Source of the DNA: Telmatospirillum sp.
Lineage (GTDB): Bacteria > Pseudomonadota > Alphaproteobacteria > Rhodospirillales > Magnetospirillaceae
Assembly: GCA_031291415.1 (NCBI GenBank)
Contig: JARLJB010000284.1
Span: 1 to 62,063 of the forward strand
Direction of reading: 5' to 3'
Length of the DNA: 62,063 nt
Positions within the stretch are counted from its first letter, which is position 1, and every line of letters begins with the position of its first letter. The position numbers and the translations under genes are program-made. Below are positions 25,081 through 34,814 of the stretch, in pieces. Below the pieces are notes generated by a model. The model was not told the origin of the DNA, did no database searches, and was given only the letters and a program-made list of their open reading frames with translations.

Positions 25081-27291
25081 CTAGCCGCGCAGGCGGCGCG
25101 ATGCGGCTGCCAGCGGAACACCTGTCAAATCCCAGGGTTTGGTCGCCGCCAGCAGTCCGACATAATCGGCGGCCGGAAGCGGACGGCTGAAGAAGAATCC
25201 CTGACATTCGTCGCAGTCCAGGCCTCGCATGAAGGTCAACTGCTCCTGCGTTTCGACACCTTCCACATTTACCTTGGCGCCGATGCCATGGCCCAAGTTG
25301 ACGATGGCGCGGACAATGGCGTCATTTCCCGGGTGCAAGTCGAGGTCAACGACGAAACTGCGGTCGATCTTCAGCTTGTCCACCGGGAAATGGCGAAGAT
25401 AGCTGAGCGACGAATAGCCCGTGCCGAAATCGTCGATGGCGATCGTGTGCCCCTTCTTCCGCAGCTCTCGCAGCACTTCGACTGAATATTCGAAATTCGT
25501 CATCGCGATGGTTTCGGTGATCTCTAACTGCAACTGCCGGGGATCGATGCCGGTCTGTTCGACGATGGTGTGGATGGTTTCCAGAAGATCGGGATGCCGG
25601 AATTGGGCCGGCGACAGATTGACGGAAACCTGGAGCTGGGGAAGTCCCGCCTCATTCCATTCGCGAACCTGCGAGCACGCCCGCTGCAGAACCCAGCGGC
25701 CCAAACGAAAAATCAATTCGCTCCGTTCGGCGACCGGGATGAAAAGACTGGGGGGGATCGATCCGCGCTGGGGATGAAACCAGCGGATCAGTGCCTCCGC
25801 TCCGATAGTCCTGCCTGACTGAATGTCGATCAATGGCTGGTAGTACAAGGCGAGCTGATCGGAGACCAGGGCATGGCGCAGATCCCGCTCGATCGCTTTT
25901 CGACTTTGGACCTCGTTGTCCATCTCGGCGACATAGAAATGATAGCGGCCTCGCCCATCGTTCTTCGAACGGTACAACGCCAGATCGGCATTCTTGAGCA
26001 GAGACTGGGCGTCCTGGCTGTCGTCGGGGAAAATGGTGATTCCCACGCTGATGCCGCAAACCACCTCGTTGTCGTCCAGGCCGTAGGGTTCGGCGACACT
26101 GCGAATGATCGTCTCGGCAACCGTGCTGGCGCCGTCGGCATCCGCGAGGTTGGTCAAAAGGACGGCGAATTCGTCGCCGCCCAAGCGGGCGACCGTATCG
26201 GTTTCCCGCACGCATCGGCCCAGTCTTTTGGCAACGGCGCGCAGCAAAAGATCGCCGACGTGATGGCCGAGCGTGTCGTTCACTTCCTTGAATTTGTCGA
26301 GATCGAGCAGCAGCAGCGCCATCATGCCGCCGCGGCGTCGCGCCTGTGCCAGGGCGTCGCGCATGCGGTCCTGGAACAGGACGCGATTGGGCAACCCGGT
26401 CAGGCTATCGTGATGAGCGAGATGATGGATGCGGGCCGCGGCCATTTTCCGCTCGGTGACGTCGCGGGCGATCACCACCAAACCGCGCCGGTTGCCGTCC
26501 TGATTGAACAGTGGCAATTTGGCGATGTCGAAGATCTTTTCGCCGCCGTCCCGCAACGAAATTGTCAGTTCGAAAGAAATCGAGCGCGCGGCGGCCCACG
26601 CCTCCTCGTCGCTGCGGGTCCATGTCTCGACGAACTGGTTGTAGAAGGACGACAGGCGTCCCAATTCCCGACTGTCGTGGTTGACATAGTCGACCTTGCC
26701 CAGCCGAAAGAACTCTATGAAGGAACTATTGGCGACCAGGAAGCGGTTGTTGCCGTCCTTGAAGCAAATCAAGTCCGGCAAGGCGTCGATCAGTGTGCTC
26801 AGCCATTCATTTTGCGCGCGGAGATCCTTCTCCGAGCTATAGAGCTCCGCCGCCTGTGCCACTTCGGCGAGAGTCCCGATAAGAGACGGAGCCGCCGACG
26901 CGTCCTGTCGGTCGATGGTATCCTCGGCCATCCCGACATAGATCAGACAATGCCGCCGGACGTTGTCAATCGAGGAAGCCCCTGAAATCACCGATTGTAC
27001 GCTGATCAGCTTCGATTGTTCAGCCGACAGGCCGCCGAGATCCAGACGCGCGGTCAAAGTGGAGGAGCGTCCGCAGGCGATGGCCTCGTCGATCGCTTCG
27101 TCCAATTTGATATCCATGGCCTGGCCCAACAACGCGCCGATTGGGCTGCCTAAAGCTGTTTGGGGGTCGATACCGGTGGCGCGAACCATCCAATCGTTCC
27201 ACAGCAGGACGCGGTGCCCTTCGTCAAGCAATACGACGCCGGGTCCGTGGCCATTGAAATGTTGAGAAGTACCAGGCTCCATTTTTGACAC
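25081..27291 (-). CDS. PAS-GGDEF-EAL cyclic-di-GMP signalling protein
   Basis: Synthesises and/or breaks down cyclic di-GMP. The 736 residues comprise two sensor segments without membrane helices (about 15-60 and a PAS domain at about 160-290, with LPDLICFKDGNNRFLVANSS), a GGDEF domain (about 300-455, active-site RLGGDEFAVLL) and an EAL domain (about 475-720, GAEALIRW, DDFGTGYSSLSYL, EGVETQEQL). Both active sites look intact, so it could act in either direction. One change is VNVEGVET where VIAEGVET is more usual. It is monocistronic, with 260 bases without recognised features upstream. Confidence 0.96.
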   Translation of the reverse strand: MSKMEPGTSQHFNGHGPGVVLLDEGHRVLLWNDWMVRATGIDPQTALGSPIGALLGQAMDIKLDEAIDEAIACGRSSTLTARLDLGGLSAEQSKLISVQSVISGASSIDNVRRHCLIYVGMAEDTIDRQDASAAPSLIGTLAEVAQAAELYSSEKDLRAQNEWLSTLIDALPDLICFKDGNNRFLVANSSFIEFFRLGKVDYVNHDSRELGRLSSFYNQFVETWTRSDEEAWAAARSISFELTISLRDGGEKIFDIAKLPLFNQDGNRRGLVVIARDVTERKMAAARIHHLAHHDSLTGLPNRVLFQDRMRDALAQARRRGGMMALLLLDLDKFKEVNDTLGHHVGDLLLRAVAKRLGRCVRETDTVARLGGDEFAVLLTNLADADGASTVAETIIRSVAEPYGLDDNEVVCGISVGITIFPDDSQDAQSLLKNADLALYRSKNDGRGRYHFYVAEMDNEVQSRKAIERDLRHALVSDQLALYYQPLIDIQSGRTIGAEALIRWFHPQRGSIPPSLFIPVAERSELIFRLGRWVLQRACSQVREWNEAGLPQLQVSVNLSPAQFRHPDLLETIHTIVEQTGIDPRQLQLEITETIAMTNFEYSVEVLRELRKKGHTIAIDDFGTGYSSLSYLRHFPVDKLKIDRSFVVDLDLHPGNDAIVRAIVNLGHGIGAKVNVEGVETQEQLTFMRGLDCDECQGFFFSRPLPAADYVGLLAATKPWDLTGVPLAAASRRLRG

Positions 27292-27552
27292 TTTATTGAT
27301 GTCCGGCCTGTGATGCTAGAGTTGCGTGGCGTCTTTGCAAATTACAGGACCCCGGTCCTCGTGATCGAGTTCGCGCGGCTCAGGCTCGGAGGTAGAAATA
27401 GTAGGAAAGGGGATTTAATCTCCGGACGCACTATACCCTTTCACGTTTTTTCTATCTACCGGATTGGTGACATCCTCTGAATCAACAACCTCTGATAGAA
27501 ATTCTTATTCTGATATTTATTTGTCTTGGTGTCCTGGCCGTCGTCGGCCCGG

Positions 27553-28104
27553 TCATGCCCGGTCGACGAGACGCAGCAGATGGCGCAGCGATTTGTCGGG
27601 AAGGCCCAAGGCGTCCAGCTGGGCGACGGTATTGGCCAGATAGTCTCGGCTCGATCCGGTACATCCTTTGCCCTGGCAGATCAATCGCGCCGCCTGATCC
27701 GAGGTCAGTGGTCCGGCGTATTGAGGATGTTCGCGCCGGGCGACATAGACGTAGGCGGGAACGCGCCGCCCATCGGCCAAAGCCACCGGAATAAAACGGG
27801 GATGGTAGACGCCGGTGATCATTTCCCGGTCATCGAGGTATCGCTGGACATCGGCCGCCTGCGACGGGGCGATACGATAAGCCAATCCACGGCAGGATCC
27901 TCCATGATCGAGCCCGAGCACCAGGCCGGGGCATTCGATGCAGCCGCGGTAATGGGTCGACAGGATGCACATCGCCCGGTGCCAACCGCGAAGAACGGCA
28001 ATGGCGGACTCCAGGTAGTCAAACCCGGGGTTCCAGATCAGCGAGCCATAGGCGAATACCCAGAACTCGTCATCGCGCCCATACCCGCTGTCCACGATCG
28101 TCAT
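27553..28104 (-). CDS. chaC: Gamma-glutamylcyclotransferase, ChaC type
   Basis: Cleaves glutathione to 5-oxoproline and Cys-Gly. The 183 residues have the fold's substrate loop VFAYGSLIWNPGF near residues 15-27, RGWHRAMCI, and YLDDREMITGVY, which carries the catalytic Glu of ChaC proteins. Length is normal. It is divergent from the DUF2125 gene with about 100 bases between. Cytoplasmic; no operon partner. Confidence 0.93.
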   Translation of the reverse strand: MTIVDSGYGRDDEFWVFAYGSLIWNPGFDYLESAIAVLRGWHRAMCILSTHYRGCIECPGLVLGLDHGGSCRGLAYRIAPSQAADVQRYLDDREMITGVYHPRFIPVALADGRRVPAYVYVARREHPQYAGPLTSDQAARLICQGKGCTGSSRDYLANTVAQLDALGLPDKSLRHLLRLVDRA

Positions 28105-28205
28105 GAATTGCCCTCCTCGAACCTTTCAAGGAAAAGCATTTCTCATTTGCATTTGGCAAGTGTGTCGCGCTTAAAGGAAGGACTTTTTCCCAGATAGGGG
28201 GGCGC

Positions 28206-29237
28206 ATGCGCCGGTTACCCGCCTTTTTCCCGTCTTGGTCGGTTGGCCGCAAGATCCTTGCCGGAACGCTGTTGCTGCTTCTGCTGGCCGCCGGTTACGA
28301 CGTCTGGTGGCATCAGCTGGCGGCGCGGCTTCAGTCCGAGCTCGATCGCTGGATTGCCGAAAGGCAGGCGGCCGGCTGGGTTGTCGCAACGGGTGCCGTA
28401 ACCGTGCGGGGCTTTCCATTGCGGATGGAAATGACCTTCGAGGAACCATCGATTGCCGATCCCTTGGGAAACCGTTGGCAAGGGCCGCAGCTGACAGCGA
28501 CAATTTCGCCGTTTGCCGTCGGACAATCGCATCTTGACGCGCCAGGCCGCCATCAGCTGTCGATTGCCGGGGCGGCGCCCGTCGCTCTTACGGTGGATCG
28601 CTTGAGCGGAGAACTCTCCATCGGACTGAACGGTGTCTCGCAAGTCGCCGTGGACATCGGTGGCCTGGCGGTTAACCAGCTGCACGCCGACCACCTGGCT
28701 GTCACTGTGCGCCGCCTAGCCGCCGGTCCGGTAACCCATGCCGATGCAAGCTGGGGTGTGGTGACGTCGATGGAGTCCGTTCGGTTCCCTGAAGATCCAC
28801 GCTTGCCCTTCGGGCCGACGTTGTCGTCAGCGCATCTTGAGGCTCGCCTCATGGGTGACATGGCAAGGGGACGGCCGCTCGACGCCCTGACGGCATGGCG
28901 CGACGACGGTGGAACCGTCGAGATCGATGCTCTGACCCTCGATTGGCCGCCGCTTGCTTTGACCGGCAAAGGGACACTGGCCCTCGATGGTCGGATGCAG
29001 CCGATCTTGGCCAGCAACTGCACAGTGCGTGGCTTGTTCGAGGCCGTTGACGTCCTGACCCGCGCCGGTTCCGTACGGGCCCAGGATGCGGCGATGGTCA
29101 AGCTGGTGCTCGGTTTGCTGATGAAGCCGGGTCCCGACGGCACCCAGGCGCTGACCATTCCCATGACCATCCAAAACCGTCGGCTGTCCGTTGGTCCCGT
29201 CGCCCTGTTCGAGGTACCGGAAATTTCCTGGCATTGA
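28206..29237 (+). CDS. DUF2125 family envelope protein
   Basis: The 343-residue protein has an N-terminal membrane anchor or signal (about residues 16-33) followed by WWHQLAARLQSELDRWIAER and VTVRGFPLRMEMTFEEPSI, the hallmark of DUF2125 proteins, which are common in alphaproteobacteria and of unknown function. The remainder is beta-rich, compatible with a periplasmic AsmA-like or lipid-binding fold (inference). No operon partner. A hairpin at 29288-29324 ends the transcript. Confidence 0.88.
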   Translation: MRRLPAFFPSWSVGRKILAGTLLLLLLAAGYDVWWHQLAARLQSELDRWIAERQAAGWVVATGAVTVRGFPLRMEMTFEEPSIADPLGNRWQGPQLTATISPFAVGQSHLDAPGRHQLSIAGAAPVALTVDRLSGELSIGLNGVSQVAVDIGGLAVNQLHADHLAVTVRRLAAGPVTHADASWGVVTSMESVRFPEDPRLPFGPTLSSAHLEARLMGDMARGRPLDALTAWRDDGGTVEIDALTLDWPPLALTGKGTLALDGRMQPILASNCTVRGLFEAVDVLTRAGSVRAQDAAMVKLVLGLLMKPGPDGTQALTIPMTIQNRRLSVGPVALFEVPEISWH

Positions 29238-29287
29238 TCGTTGCGAAGAGGCAATGGTCCCAACGCCTGACGTAGTTGGACGACGTT

Positions 29288-29324
29288 CTGGAGCGTGACG
29301 CCATAAATCGGCATCACGCTCCAG
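29288..29324 (+). terminator. Hairpin downstream of the DUF2125 gene
   Basis: CTGGAGCGTGA and TCACGCTCCAG form an 11-bp stem around an AT-containing loop that itself contains GCC/GGC. It is followed by CTCGTTTATTT. The stretch 29325-29610 contains another small hairpin (AGGGCAC/GTGCCCT near 29458-29477) and no supported gene. Confidence 0.65.
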
Positions 29325-29610
29325 CTCGTTTATTTGACCCTCGGCCCGGCGCATGCATTCGCGCGGCTTGGCCGCGGCCGGCGTGGCGCCCCAGCGAAAC
29401 GCACCATGAAATCGCCGGAAGCGGCGGCGAAGGTGTCAAGTTCTCTGATCTTCCACGAGGGCACAAAAACGTGCCCTTGAAGAGGGCGGGGGTCGCGTCT
29501 GGCAAAATCAATGATCAAAAAAATGATAAATAAGAATGTCGATTTTTTGATGTCTTATCGATTGATTCATTTTATATTTCACACCAGTTCAGTTTACTTG
29601 TCTTTTACTT

Positions 29611-29624
29611 TTGTCATATGACAA
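29611..29624. promoter_or_regulatory. 14-bp palindrome in the AT-rich region before the Cache chemoreceptor
   Basis: TTGTCATATGACAA is a perfect dyad in the AT-rich stretch 29510-29720, 181 bases before the chemoreceptor ATG. It resembles operator sites of MarR/GntR-sized dimers. No regulator gene is adjacent. A good -10/-35 pair could not be assigned. Confidence 0.45.
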
Positions 29625-29804
29625 GTATCTCTAAAGTCATTGCTATATAAAACCGTCATATGCACTGAGGCTGGTTGTGTCTTGAGGGGTTGATCATTGG
29701 CATTTAAACCCAGATTGGCCGCAAACGCGCTCTGATCCCGACATTCTGCGCGATAGCCCGATCGTGCCGTCACGGTTCCAGCCCCAGTCCAAGGAGGTGG
29801 AGAG

Positions 29805-31490
29805 ATGCGTGTCAGACAATCGTCTACCGTCAGAAAAATCGCCGCACTTGTTGTCGCTCTGCTGATCATGCTTATCGTCTCGGTCGTTTACACACTTCTC
29901 GACTTCCGGGAAAACTTGATGCAGGAGCGGCGTGAAAAGGTCCGCGAGCTGGTCCTCTCGGCCAAGAGCATCGCCGAATATTACAAGGCCAGGGCGGACC
30001 GTGGCGAGCTTTCCCAGGACGAGGCTATGAAGCAGACCTTCGCGGCCGTTGGTGCCATGCGGTTCGAGGGGGACAACTATTTTTACGCCTATGACTATGA
30101 CGGCATCCTGAAGATGGTCTCGACAAGGACCGATCTGATCGGCCAGTCCCGGCTGGATGCCAAGAGCCCCGACGGTGTCTTCTATGTGAAGCGTCTGATC
30201 GAGATGGCTCAGAAGGGGGGCGGGTTCTACACCTACGGCTACGATAATGCCGGCAAGATGACGAAAATGCGCCAGAAGGTTTCCTATGGCGTGGGCGTCG
30301 ATGCCTGGCGAATCGCCTTCGGAGCGGGTATCTACGCCGACGACGTGGACGAGGCCTTCTGGTACAAGGTCTACGAGTTCGGTGGTGTCAGTCTGGTGCT
30401 TCTGATCATCAGCCTGTTCGTGTCCTTCACCATCGCCCGCAGCATCGCCGTGCCGCTGGATAAGATCGGCGGCGCGATGGCCGGACTATCGAAGGGGGAT
30501 ACGTCGATCGTGGTGCCCTATGTCGAGAAGAAGGACGAAATCGGTCTGATGGCCCGTGCCGTCCAGGTCTTCAAGGACGGCATCATCCAGGCCAACGAGG
30601 TGGCGCGTCAGCGCGAGGCCGAGCAGGCCGAGAAGGAGCGACGGGTGCTGCGGATCGCCGACCTCGCCCAGGGTTTCGATTCCCGCGCCGGCTCGGTCAT
30701 CGACAAGGTGGCGTCGGCCGCCGAAGCCATGCAATCGACGGCGCACTCCATGTCGACGGCGGCCGAACAGACCAGCCAGCAGGCCGCGTCAGCCACGTCG
30801 GCCGCCTCGCAGGCCTCGGAAAATGTGCAGACCGTTTCCTCGGCGGCCGAGGAACTGAGCGCGTCGATTCAAGAGATCACCCGTCAGGTCGCCCAGGCGG
30901 CCCAGGTCAGTCAGAAAGCGGTCGGGCAGGCCGACCGTACCGGCGAGATCGTCGGCGGTCTGGAGACGGCGGCGCGGCGCATCGGGGAAGTGGTGAACCT
31001 GATCAACGACATCGCGAGCCAGACCAATCTTCTGGCGCTCAACGCCACCATCGAGGCGGCCCGGGCCGGTGATGCCGGCAAGGGCTTCGCCGTGGTGGCC
31101 AACGAGGTGAAGAGCCTGGCCAACCAGACGACCCGGGCGACCGAGGACATCAGCCAGCAGATCTCGGCGGTCCAGCAGGCCACCAGTGAGGCGGTGCAGG
31201 CGATCACGGCCATTACTTCCACCATCCAGAACATCAATCAGATCTCGGGCAATATCGCCTCGTCCGTCGAGGAGCAGGGAGCCGCCACCCGGGAAATCGC
31301 CCGTAACGTCGAAGAAGCCGCCAATGGGACCGGAATCGTCAGCCAGAACATCAAGGGAGTCAACGAGGCGGCCCACATCGCCGGTAACGGCTCGCGCGAC
31401 GTGATGGCGGCTTCCTCCGAACTGACCAAGGAATCCGAGGAGATGCGCCGGCTGATCCGTTCCTTCCTTGATGACATGCGGAGCGCTTGA
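29805..31490 (+). CDS. Methyl-accepting chemotaxis protein with single Cache domain
   Basis: A 561-residue chemoreceptor: TM1 at about residues 13-33, an sCache_2 sensor at about 40-185 ([20 protein letters not shown] and [15 protein letters not shown]), TM2 at about 195-215, HAMP, then a signalling domain with [20 protein letters not shown] and [18 protein letters not shown]. Single Cache_2 receptors bind small carboxylates or other metabolites. The start has a strong ribosome site (AAGGAGG). The 570-base upstream gap is AT-rich near the gene. It ends 10 bases before the convergent phosphatase-fold gene. Confidence 0.95.
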   Translation: MRVRQSSTVRKIAALVVALLIMLIVSVVYTLLDFRENLMQERREKVRELVLSAKSIAEYYKARADRGELSQDEAMKQTFAAVGAMRFEGDNYFYAYDYDGILKMVSTRTDLIGQSRLDAKSPDGVFYVKRLIEMAQKGGGFYTYGYDNAGKMTKMRQKVSYGVGVDAWRIAFGAGIYADDVDEAFWYKVYEFGGVSLVLLIISLFVSFTIARSIAVPLDKIGGAMAGLSKGDTSIVVPYVEKKDEIGLMARAVQVFKDGIIQANEVARQREAEQAEKERRVLRIADLAQGFDSRAGSVIDKVASAAEAMQSTAHSMSTAAEQTSQQAASATSAASQASENVQTVSSAAEELSASIQEITRQVAQAAQVSQKAVGQADRTGEIVGGLETAARRIGEVVNLINDIASQTNLLALNATIEAARAGDAGKGFAVVANEVKSLANQTTRATEDISQQISAVQQATSEAVQAITAITSTIQNINQISGNIASSVEEQGAATREIARNVEEAANGTGIVSQNIKGVNEAAHIAGNGSRDVMAASSELTKESEEMRRLIRSFLDDMRSA

Positions 31491-31500
31491 GAAGTCCGGG

Positions 31501-32070
31501 TTAAGGCGGGGGCTGCCAGGTGAAGACGGTGGCGTTGGGCATGTCCGGCCAGCCCAGGATCCAGCCGACCCCCCGGCTGGAGACGACCAGGGGATGCCGA
31601 TCCTCGCGGGCCAGCAGTGCCGCCCGGCGGGCCGCCTTCATGACGCGGGCGCGGAAAACCTCGACGGTTTCGCCGCCGGGTGGGGTGGCGCCCGACCGGA
31701 TCAGCCGCTGCGACGCCTCATCGACGGGCAGGCCGTTCCATTCGCCCAGTCGTCGTTCGCGGAAATCCTCCCAGACTTCGGTCCCTTCGGGATCCAGTCC
31801 CAATTCGACGGCGATGATCCGCGCCGTCTCCCGCGTGCGGCAAAGTGGCGAGGCGATCAACGCCAAGCCGCCGATCCGTCCCGGAAGACCCTGCTCCAAC
31901 CGCCGGGCGACCTCACGGGCCTGGCGCATCCCGGTCTCGGTCAGCAGGGGATCGGCGTCGCCGCCGGACCGGATCTTCCCGGCATTGTCGGTACTTTCGC
32001 CGTGCCGGACGAAGAGGAAGCCGGGAACAGGGGGCCGGGCGGCCCCTGGGTCGGCAAGCGGAACCGTCAT
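31501..32070 (-). CDS. Histidine-phosphatase-fold protein lacking the second catalytic His
   Basis: The 189-residue phosphoglycerate mutase-like protein has the phospho-acceptor motif LFVRHGEST (Arg22-His23-Gly24), the second Arg in ASPLCRTRETA and the acid loop FRERRLGEWNG. The usual VSHGGV motif with the second catalytic His reads VVSSRGVGWI here, with Ser-Arg in its place. It may be inactive or use a different acid. The start ATG overlaps the stop of the upstream hydrolase gene (ATGA), so the two are made together. The frame is open far upstream, but this start is decided by the overlap. Confidence 0.85.
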   Translation of the reverse strand: MTVPLADPGAARPPVPGFLFVRHGESTDNAGKIRSGGDADPLLTETGMRQAREVARRLEQGLPGRIGGLALIASPLCRTRETARIIAVELGLDPEGTEVWEDFRERRLGEWNGLPVDEASQRLIRSGATPPGGETVEVFRARVMKAARRAALLAREDRHPLVVSSRGVGWILGWPDMPNATVFTWQPPP

Positions 32071-33344
32071 GACTGCCGCCAGCCGACGACATCGACGCCC
32101 GCGTCCATGATCCCGGTTTTGCGCATGGCTGTGAGCGGGCGCGAGACGGAGGTTTGCTGCCAGGTCAGAATGGCGGCCGTCGTGGTCGTCCGGGGTTGGA
32201 CCTGGGCCTCTGGAGAGGCGTCGACGAACAGAAGCCGCGTGGGGGCCGGACATAGCGGCAGGGTCGATTCCGCCGGCAGGGAGGCGCCGGCCAGCCAGGA
32301 TCCGATCACCGTAGTGGTGGCGTGATCGGCCAGAGCCGGGGTGTGCCCGGTGAGCGGGACATGAACGACGGTCAGGCTGTCGCTCTTGACCATCTGCATG
32401 CGGCGGACCAGTTCCGGCGGCGTCACTTCCGAGTCCTCGCCATGCAGCAGGAGAATCGGGCATCGCAGCGCATGGAAATCGTTCCACTGATTGACGTCTT
32501 TCGTCACCTGTTCGGCATAGGCCTGGGTCGTTCTCGGGTCATGGCGGTATTCCCGTCCGCCGCCGGCTTCGCAGCGCTTGGTCTGGCCCATGATGTTGTG
32601 CAGACGGACGGCGTCGCTTAAGGGGCCGTCATGTTTCTGGGCTGCTCCGGCCCGGCGGAACAGGTCGGACGGCGTCTGAAAAAGGTGATAGCGGCTGACC
32701 GCCTCGGCGCGGCGCTGACGATGTCCGCCCGGTATTTCCGGGCCGATATCGTTCAGGATCATGCGGTTGACCAGCGAGGGGCTGCGGGCGGCGATGTCCA
32801 TGCCGATCAGCCCACCCAGGCTGGAGCCGACGATGGTGACCCGTCGCAGTCCCAGCCCATCGATCAGCGATTCGACGGCGAACGCCAGGAGCGCCGGTGT
32901 GTAATGCGATTGCTGGGCGAGCCAGCCGGAACGGCCACGGCCCGGCCAGTCGACGGAGATGACCCGGTGCGCGGCCGACAGGTCGGCGGCCAGGAAATCG
33001 AAGCGCCGGGCGCTGTTAACGGTGCCGCCCAGGCAAATGATAGCCGTGCCGCCATCGTCACCGGGCGCGCTGTCGATATAGGCGAGCTTGGCCTGGTAGG
33101 GCTTACGCAGGCGCTCGATGGTCGCGTATTGCAGCGCGGCCGGAATGCTGTAGTCGAACCAGCGGTAAGGGCGCGCGTCCACCGCATCGGCGACATGATT
33201 GGCAAAGTCTTCGATCGTCCACCATTCCAAGGCAGAGAGCGACAGGCCAATCGACTTGATACGAAGTATCTCATCAGACAGAACAGAGTCCGCGGCCGCG
33301 GCGCTTCCTTCGGGGGACAGGGATATGTTGAATGTAGTGTTCAT
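32067..33344 (-). CDS. Alpha/beta-hydrolase fold protein
   Basis: The 425-residue protein has an N-terminal extension of about 95 residues, then a hydrolase core: oxyanion region ICLGGTVNSARRFD, VDWPGRGRSGW, nucleophile elbow VGSSLGGLIG (Ser), acid in LLHGEDSEVTP and His in LTGHTPAL. A further tail of about 80 residues follows. The substrate cannot be inferred; the extra N-terminal part recalls PHA-type or esterase relatives but is not diagnostic. Coupled to the phosphatase-fold gene. The upstream region is AT-rich. Confidence 0.85.
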   Translation of the reverse strand: MNTTFNISLSPEGSAAAADSVLSDEILRIKSIGLSLSALEWWTIEDFANHVADAVDARPYRWFDYSIPAALQYATIERLRKPYQAKLAYIDSAPGDDGGTAIICLGGTVNSARRFDFLAADLSAAHRVISVDWPGRGRSGWLAQQSHYTPALLAFAVESLIDGLGLRRVTIVGSSLGGLIGMDIAARSPSLVNRMILNDIGPEIPGGHRQRRAEAVSRYHLFQTPSDLFRRAGAAQKHDGPLSDAVRLHNIMGQTKRCEAGGGREYRHDPRTTQAYAEQVTKDVNQWNDFHALRCPILLLHGEDSEVTPPELVRRMQMVKSDSLTVVHVPLTGHTPALADHATTTVIGSWLAGASLPAESTLPLCPAPTRLLFVDASPEAQVQPRTTTTAAILTWQQTSVSRPLTAMRKTGIMDAGVDVVGWRQS

Positions 33345-33777
33345 GGCGGCCTCGCTCCATCAGAGTTAATAGACAGAACATAGCACCCGCTCTTGGACGG
33401 TTATTTTTTGTGTTTTCTTCTATCGTTCTTATCTTTCTCGATCTTTATATTATATGGATATGGCATTGATGTGCGCAATGGTGAAAGCACAATCCCATAT
33501 ACGGACAATTTTACGCAATATTTATGGAAGAGCACGAAAAGTGCTTAAATCATAAGGAAAACAGAGCGTTCTTGGATGGGCGTAATGTATTAGACAAAAA
33601 TTATATAACCTAAGACTGATATAAGTGCCAAAAAACAGATCATAATGGATATGAATAGATTGAATTTTATGAAATAAAGAACATCATTTATGGGGTTACG
33701 TAAAATATTGTTTTAATAAAACTCTGCAATCCAATGATTGATGCCGGCGGACCTGTGCCATCTGAATGTCAACAGCG
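33345..33777. other. AT-rich intergenic region without a supported gene
   Basis: About 430 bases between the hydrolase start and the murI end, clearly lower in GC than the rest of the window, with many A/T runs (TTATTTTTTG, TATATTATATGG, AAAATTATATAA). It presumably holds the hydrolase promoter. A 33-codon frame starting at 33454 has no ribosome site and is not called. Confidence 0.7.
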
Positions 33778-34659
33778 CTAAATGGCGATGCTTTCACGAA
33801 TGGCCGGTGTCCGGGTCTGCCCGATGGTCCGAAAGATAACGGGGCGGCCGAAGAATTGGCTGCCGAGGCGGCTTACGATATCCGGCTCACCGCTCGTGAA
33901 GAAAAGCGGCGGACGAACGTCCCCGCAGTCATCGAACTCCGGGTGGTGAGCCAGATAGGCCGTCAGGCTGCGGGCAACCAGGGTCGGCTGCGAGAGAATC
34001 TCGATTCCTCGAGGAAGGGCGGCGGAAAACAAGTCGGCGACCAGAGGATAGTGGGTGCAGCCCAGCATCACCACGTCGGGGGCGTGTCCCTGCAGCTGAT
34101 CCATCATGGCCTCAACATAGCGGCGCACCAGAACCGCCATGTCAGCCGGCGCGGCGCCGGCTTCGATCAGGCTGGCCAATTTCGGACAGGCCTGTTGCAC
34201 CACCGTCACCTCGGGCGCCCGCTTGCCGATTTCGACAGGGAAGGCGTTGCTGAGGACTGTCTGGCGAGTGGCGAAAACGGCAATCGTCTGCTTCCGCCCG
34301 GCGATCGGCCGCGTGGGAAGGTCCGCCATCCAGGGCACACCGGTGATGGCCTCGACCATCGGGACCAGAACGCCCAAAATCCGTCGGTCCGGATGGCAGG
34401 CCGGCAACCATTCCCGCTGCAGGCGGCGAAGGGAGGTCGCGGCAACCGTATTGCAGGCGACAACGATGAGCCGGCAGTCCAGACCGAACAGCTCTTCCAT
34501 GGCATGCCGCGCAAGATCGTAGATTTCATCACGGCTGCGATTGCCATAAGTGGCGGCCCGATGGTCGCCGAGATAGACGAACTGGCGGTCCGGCAAGGCG
34601 TCGACCAACGCCCGCAAAACGGTCAGACCACCAAAGCCCGAGTCAAACACACCGATCAT
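33778..34659 (-). CDS. murI: Glutamate racemase
   Basis: Makes D-glutamate for peptidoglycan. The 293 residues begin MIGVFDSGFGGLTVLRAL with the substrate Asp6-Ser7. The two catalytic cysteines are Cys69 in VACNTVA and the one in MLGCTHYPLV. YLGDHRAATYGNRS matches the family loop with Gly-Asn binding. Length is slightly above average. It lies alone, with a hairpin at 34765-34798 upstream between it and the peptide-binding protein gene. Confidence 0.96.
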   Translation of the reverse strand: MIGVFDSGFGGLTVLRALVDALPDRQFVYLGDHRAATYGNRSRDEIYDLARHAMEELFGLDCRLIVVACNTVAATSLRRLQREWLPACHPDRRILGVLVPMVEAITGVPWMADLPTRPIAGRKQTIAVFATRQTVLSNAFPVEIGKRAPEVTVVQQACPKLASLIEAGAAPADMAVLVRRYVEAMMDQLQGHAPDVVMLGCTHYPLVADLFSAALPRGIEILSQPTLVARSLTAYLAHHPEFDDCGDVRPPLFFTSGEPDIVSRLGSQFFGRPVIFRTIGQTRTPAIRESIAI

Positions 34660-34764
34660 AGATCCTCATCACTTTGGGCCTGTCGCGAAATGATCGCTCC
34701 AGGCACCAAGTTCCATATGACGCCTGCGCTCCGCTTCGGCGGGCTCAAACGCCGCTCGGGCTCA

Positions 34765-34798
34765 GAGCCTGTTGATGCGGTAATCTATCAACAGGCTC
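34765..34798. terminator. 12-bp inverted repeat between yejA-like gene and murI
   Basis: GAGCCTGTTGAT and ATCAACAGGCTC, loop GCGGTAATCT. The stem is perfect and sits 17 bases after the stop of the minus-strand gene at 34815. T-run is weak on both strands. Confidence 0.55.
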
Positions 34799-34814
34799 TT
34801 TGCCGATTTCGCCG

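Noticed and set aside
29330-29518. 62-codon minus-strand ORF after the DUF2125 gene
   Set aside because: No ribosome site, overlaps a hairpin, and its composition is like GC-rich antisense.
33454-33555. 33-codon ORF in the AT-rich gap
   Set aside because: No ribosome site; sequence not membrane-like or otherwise distinctive.
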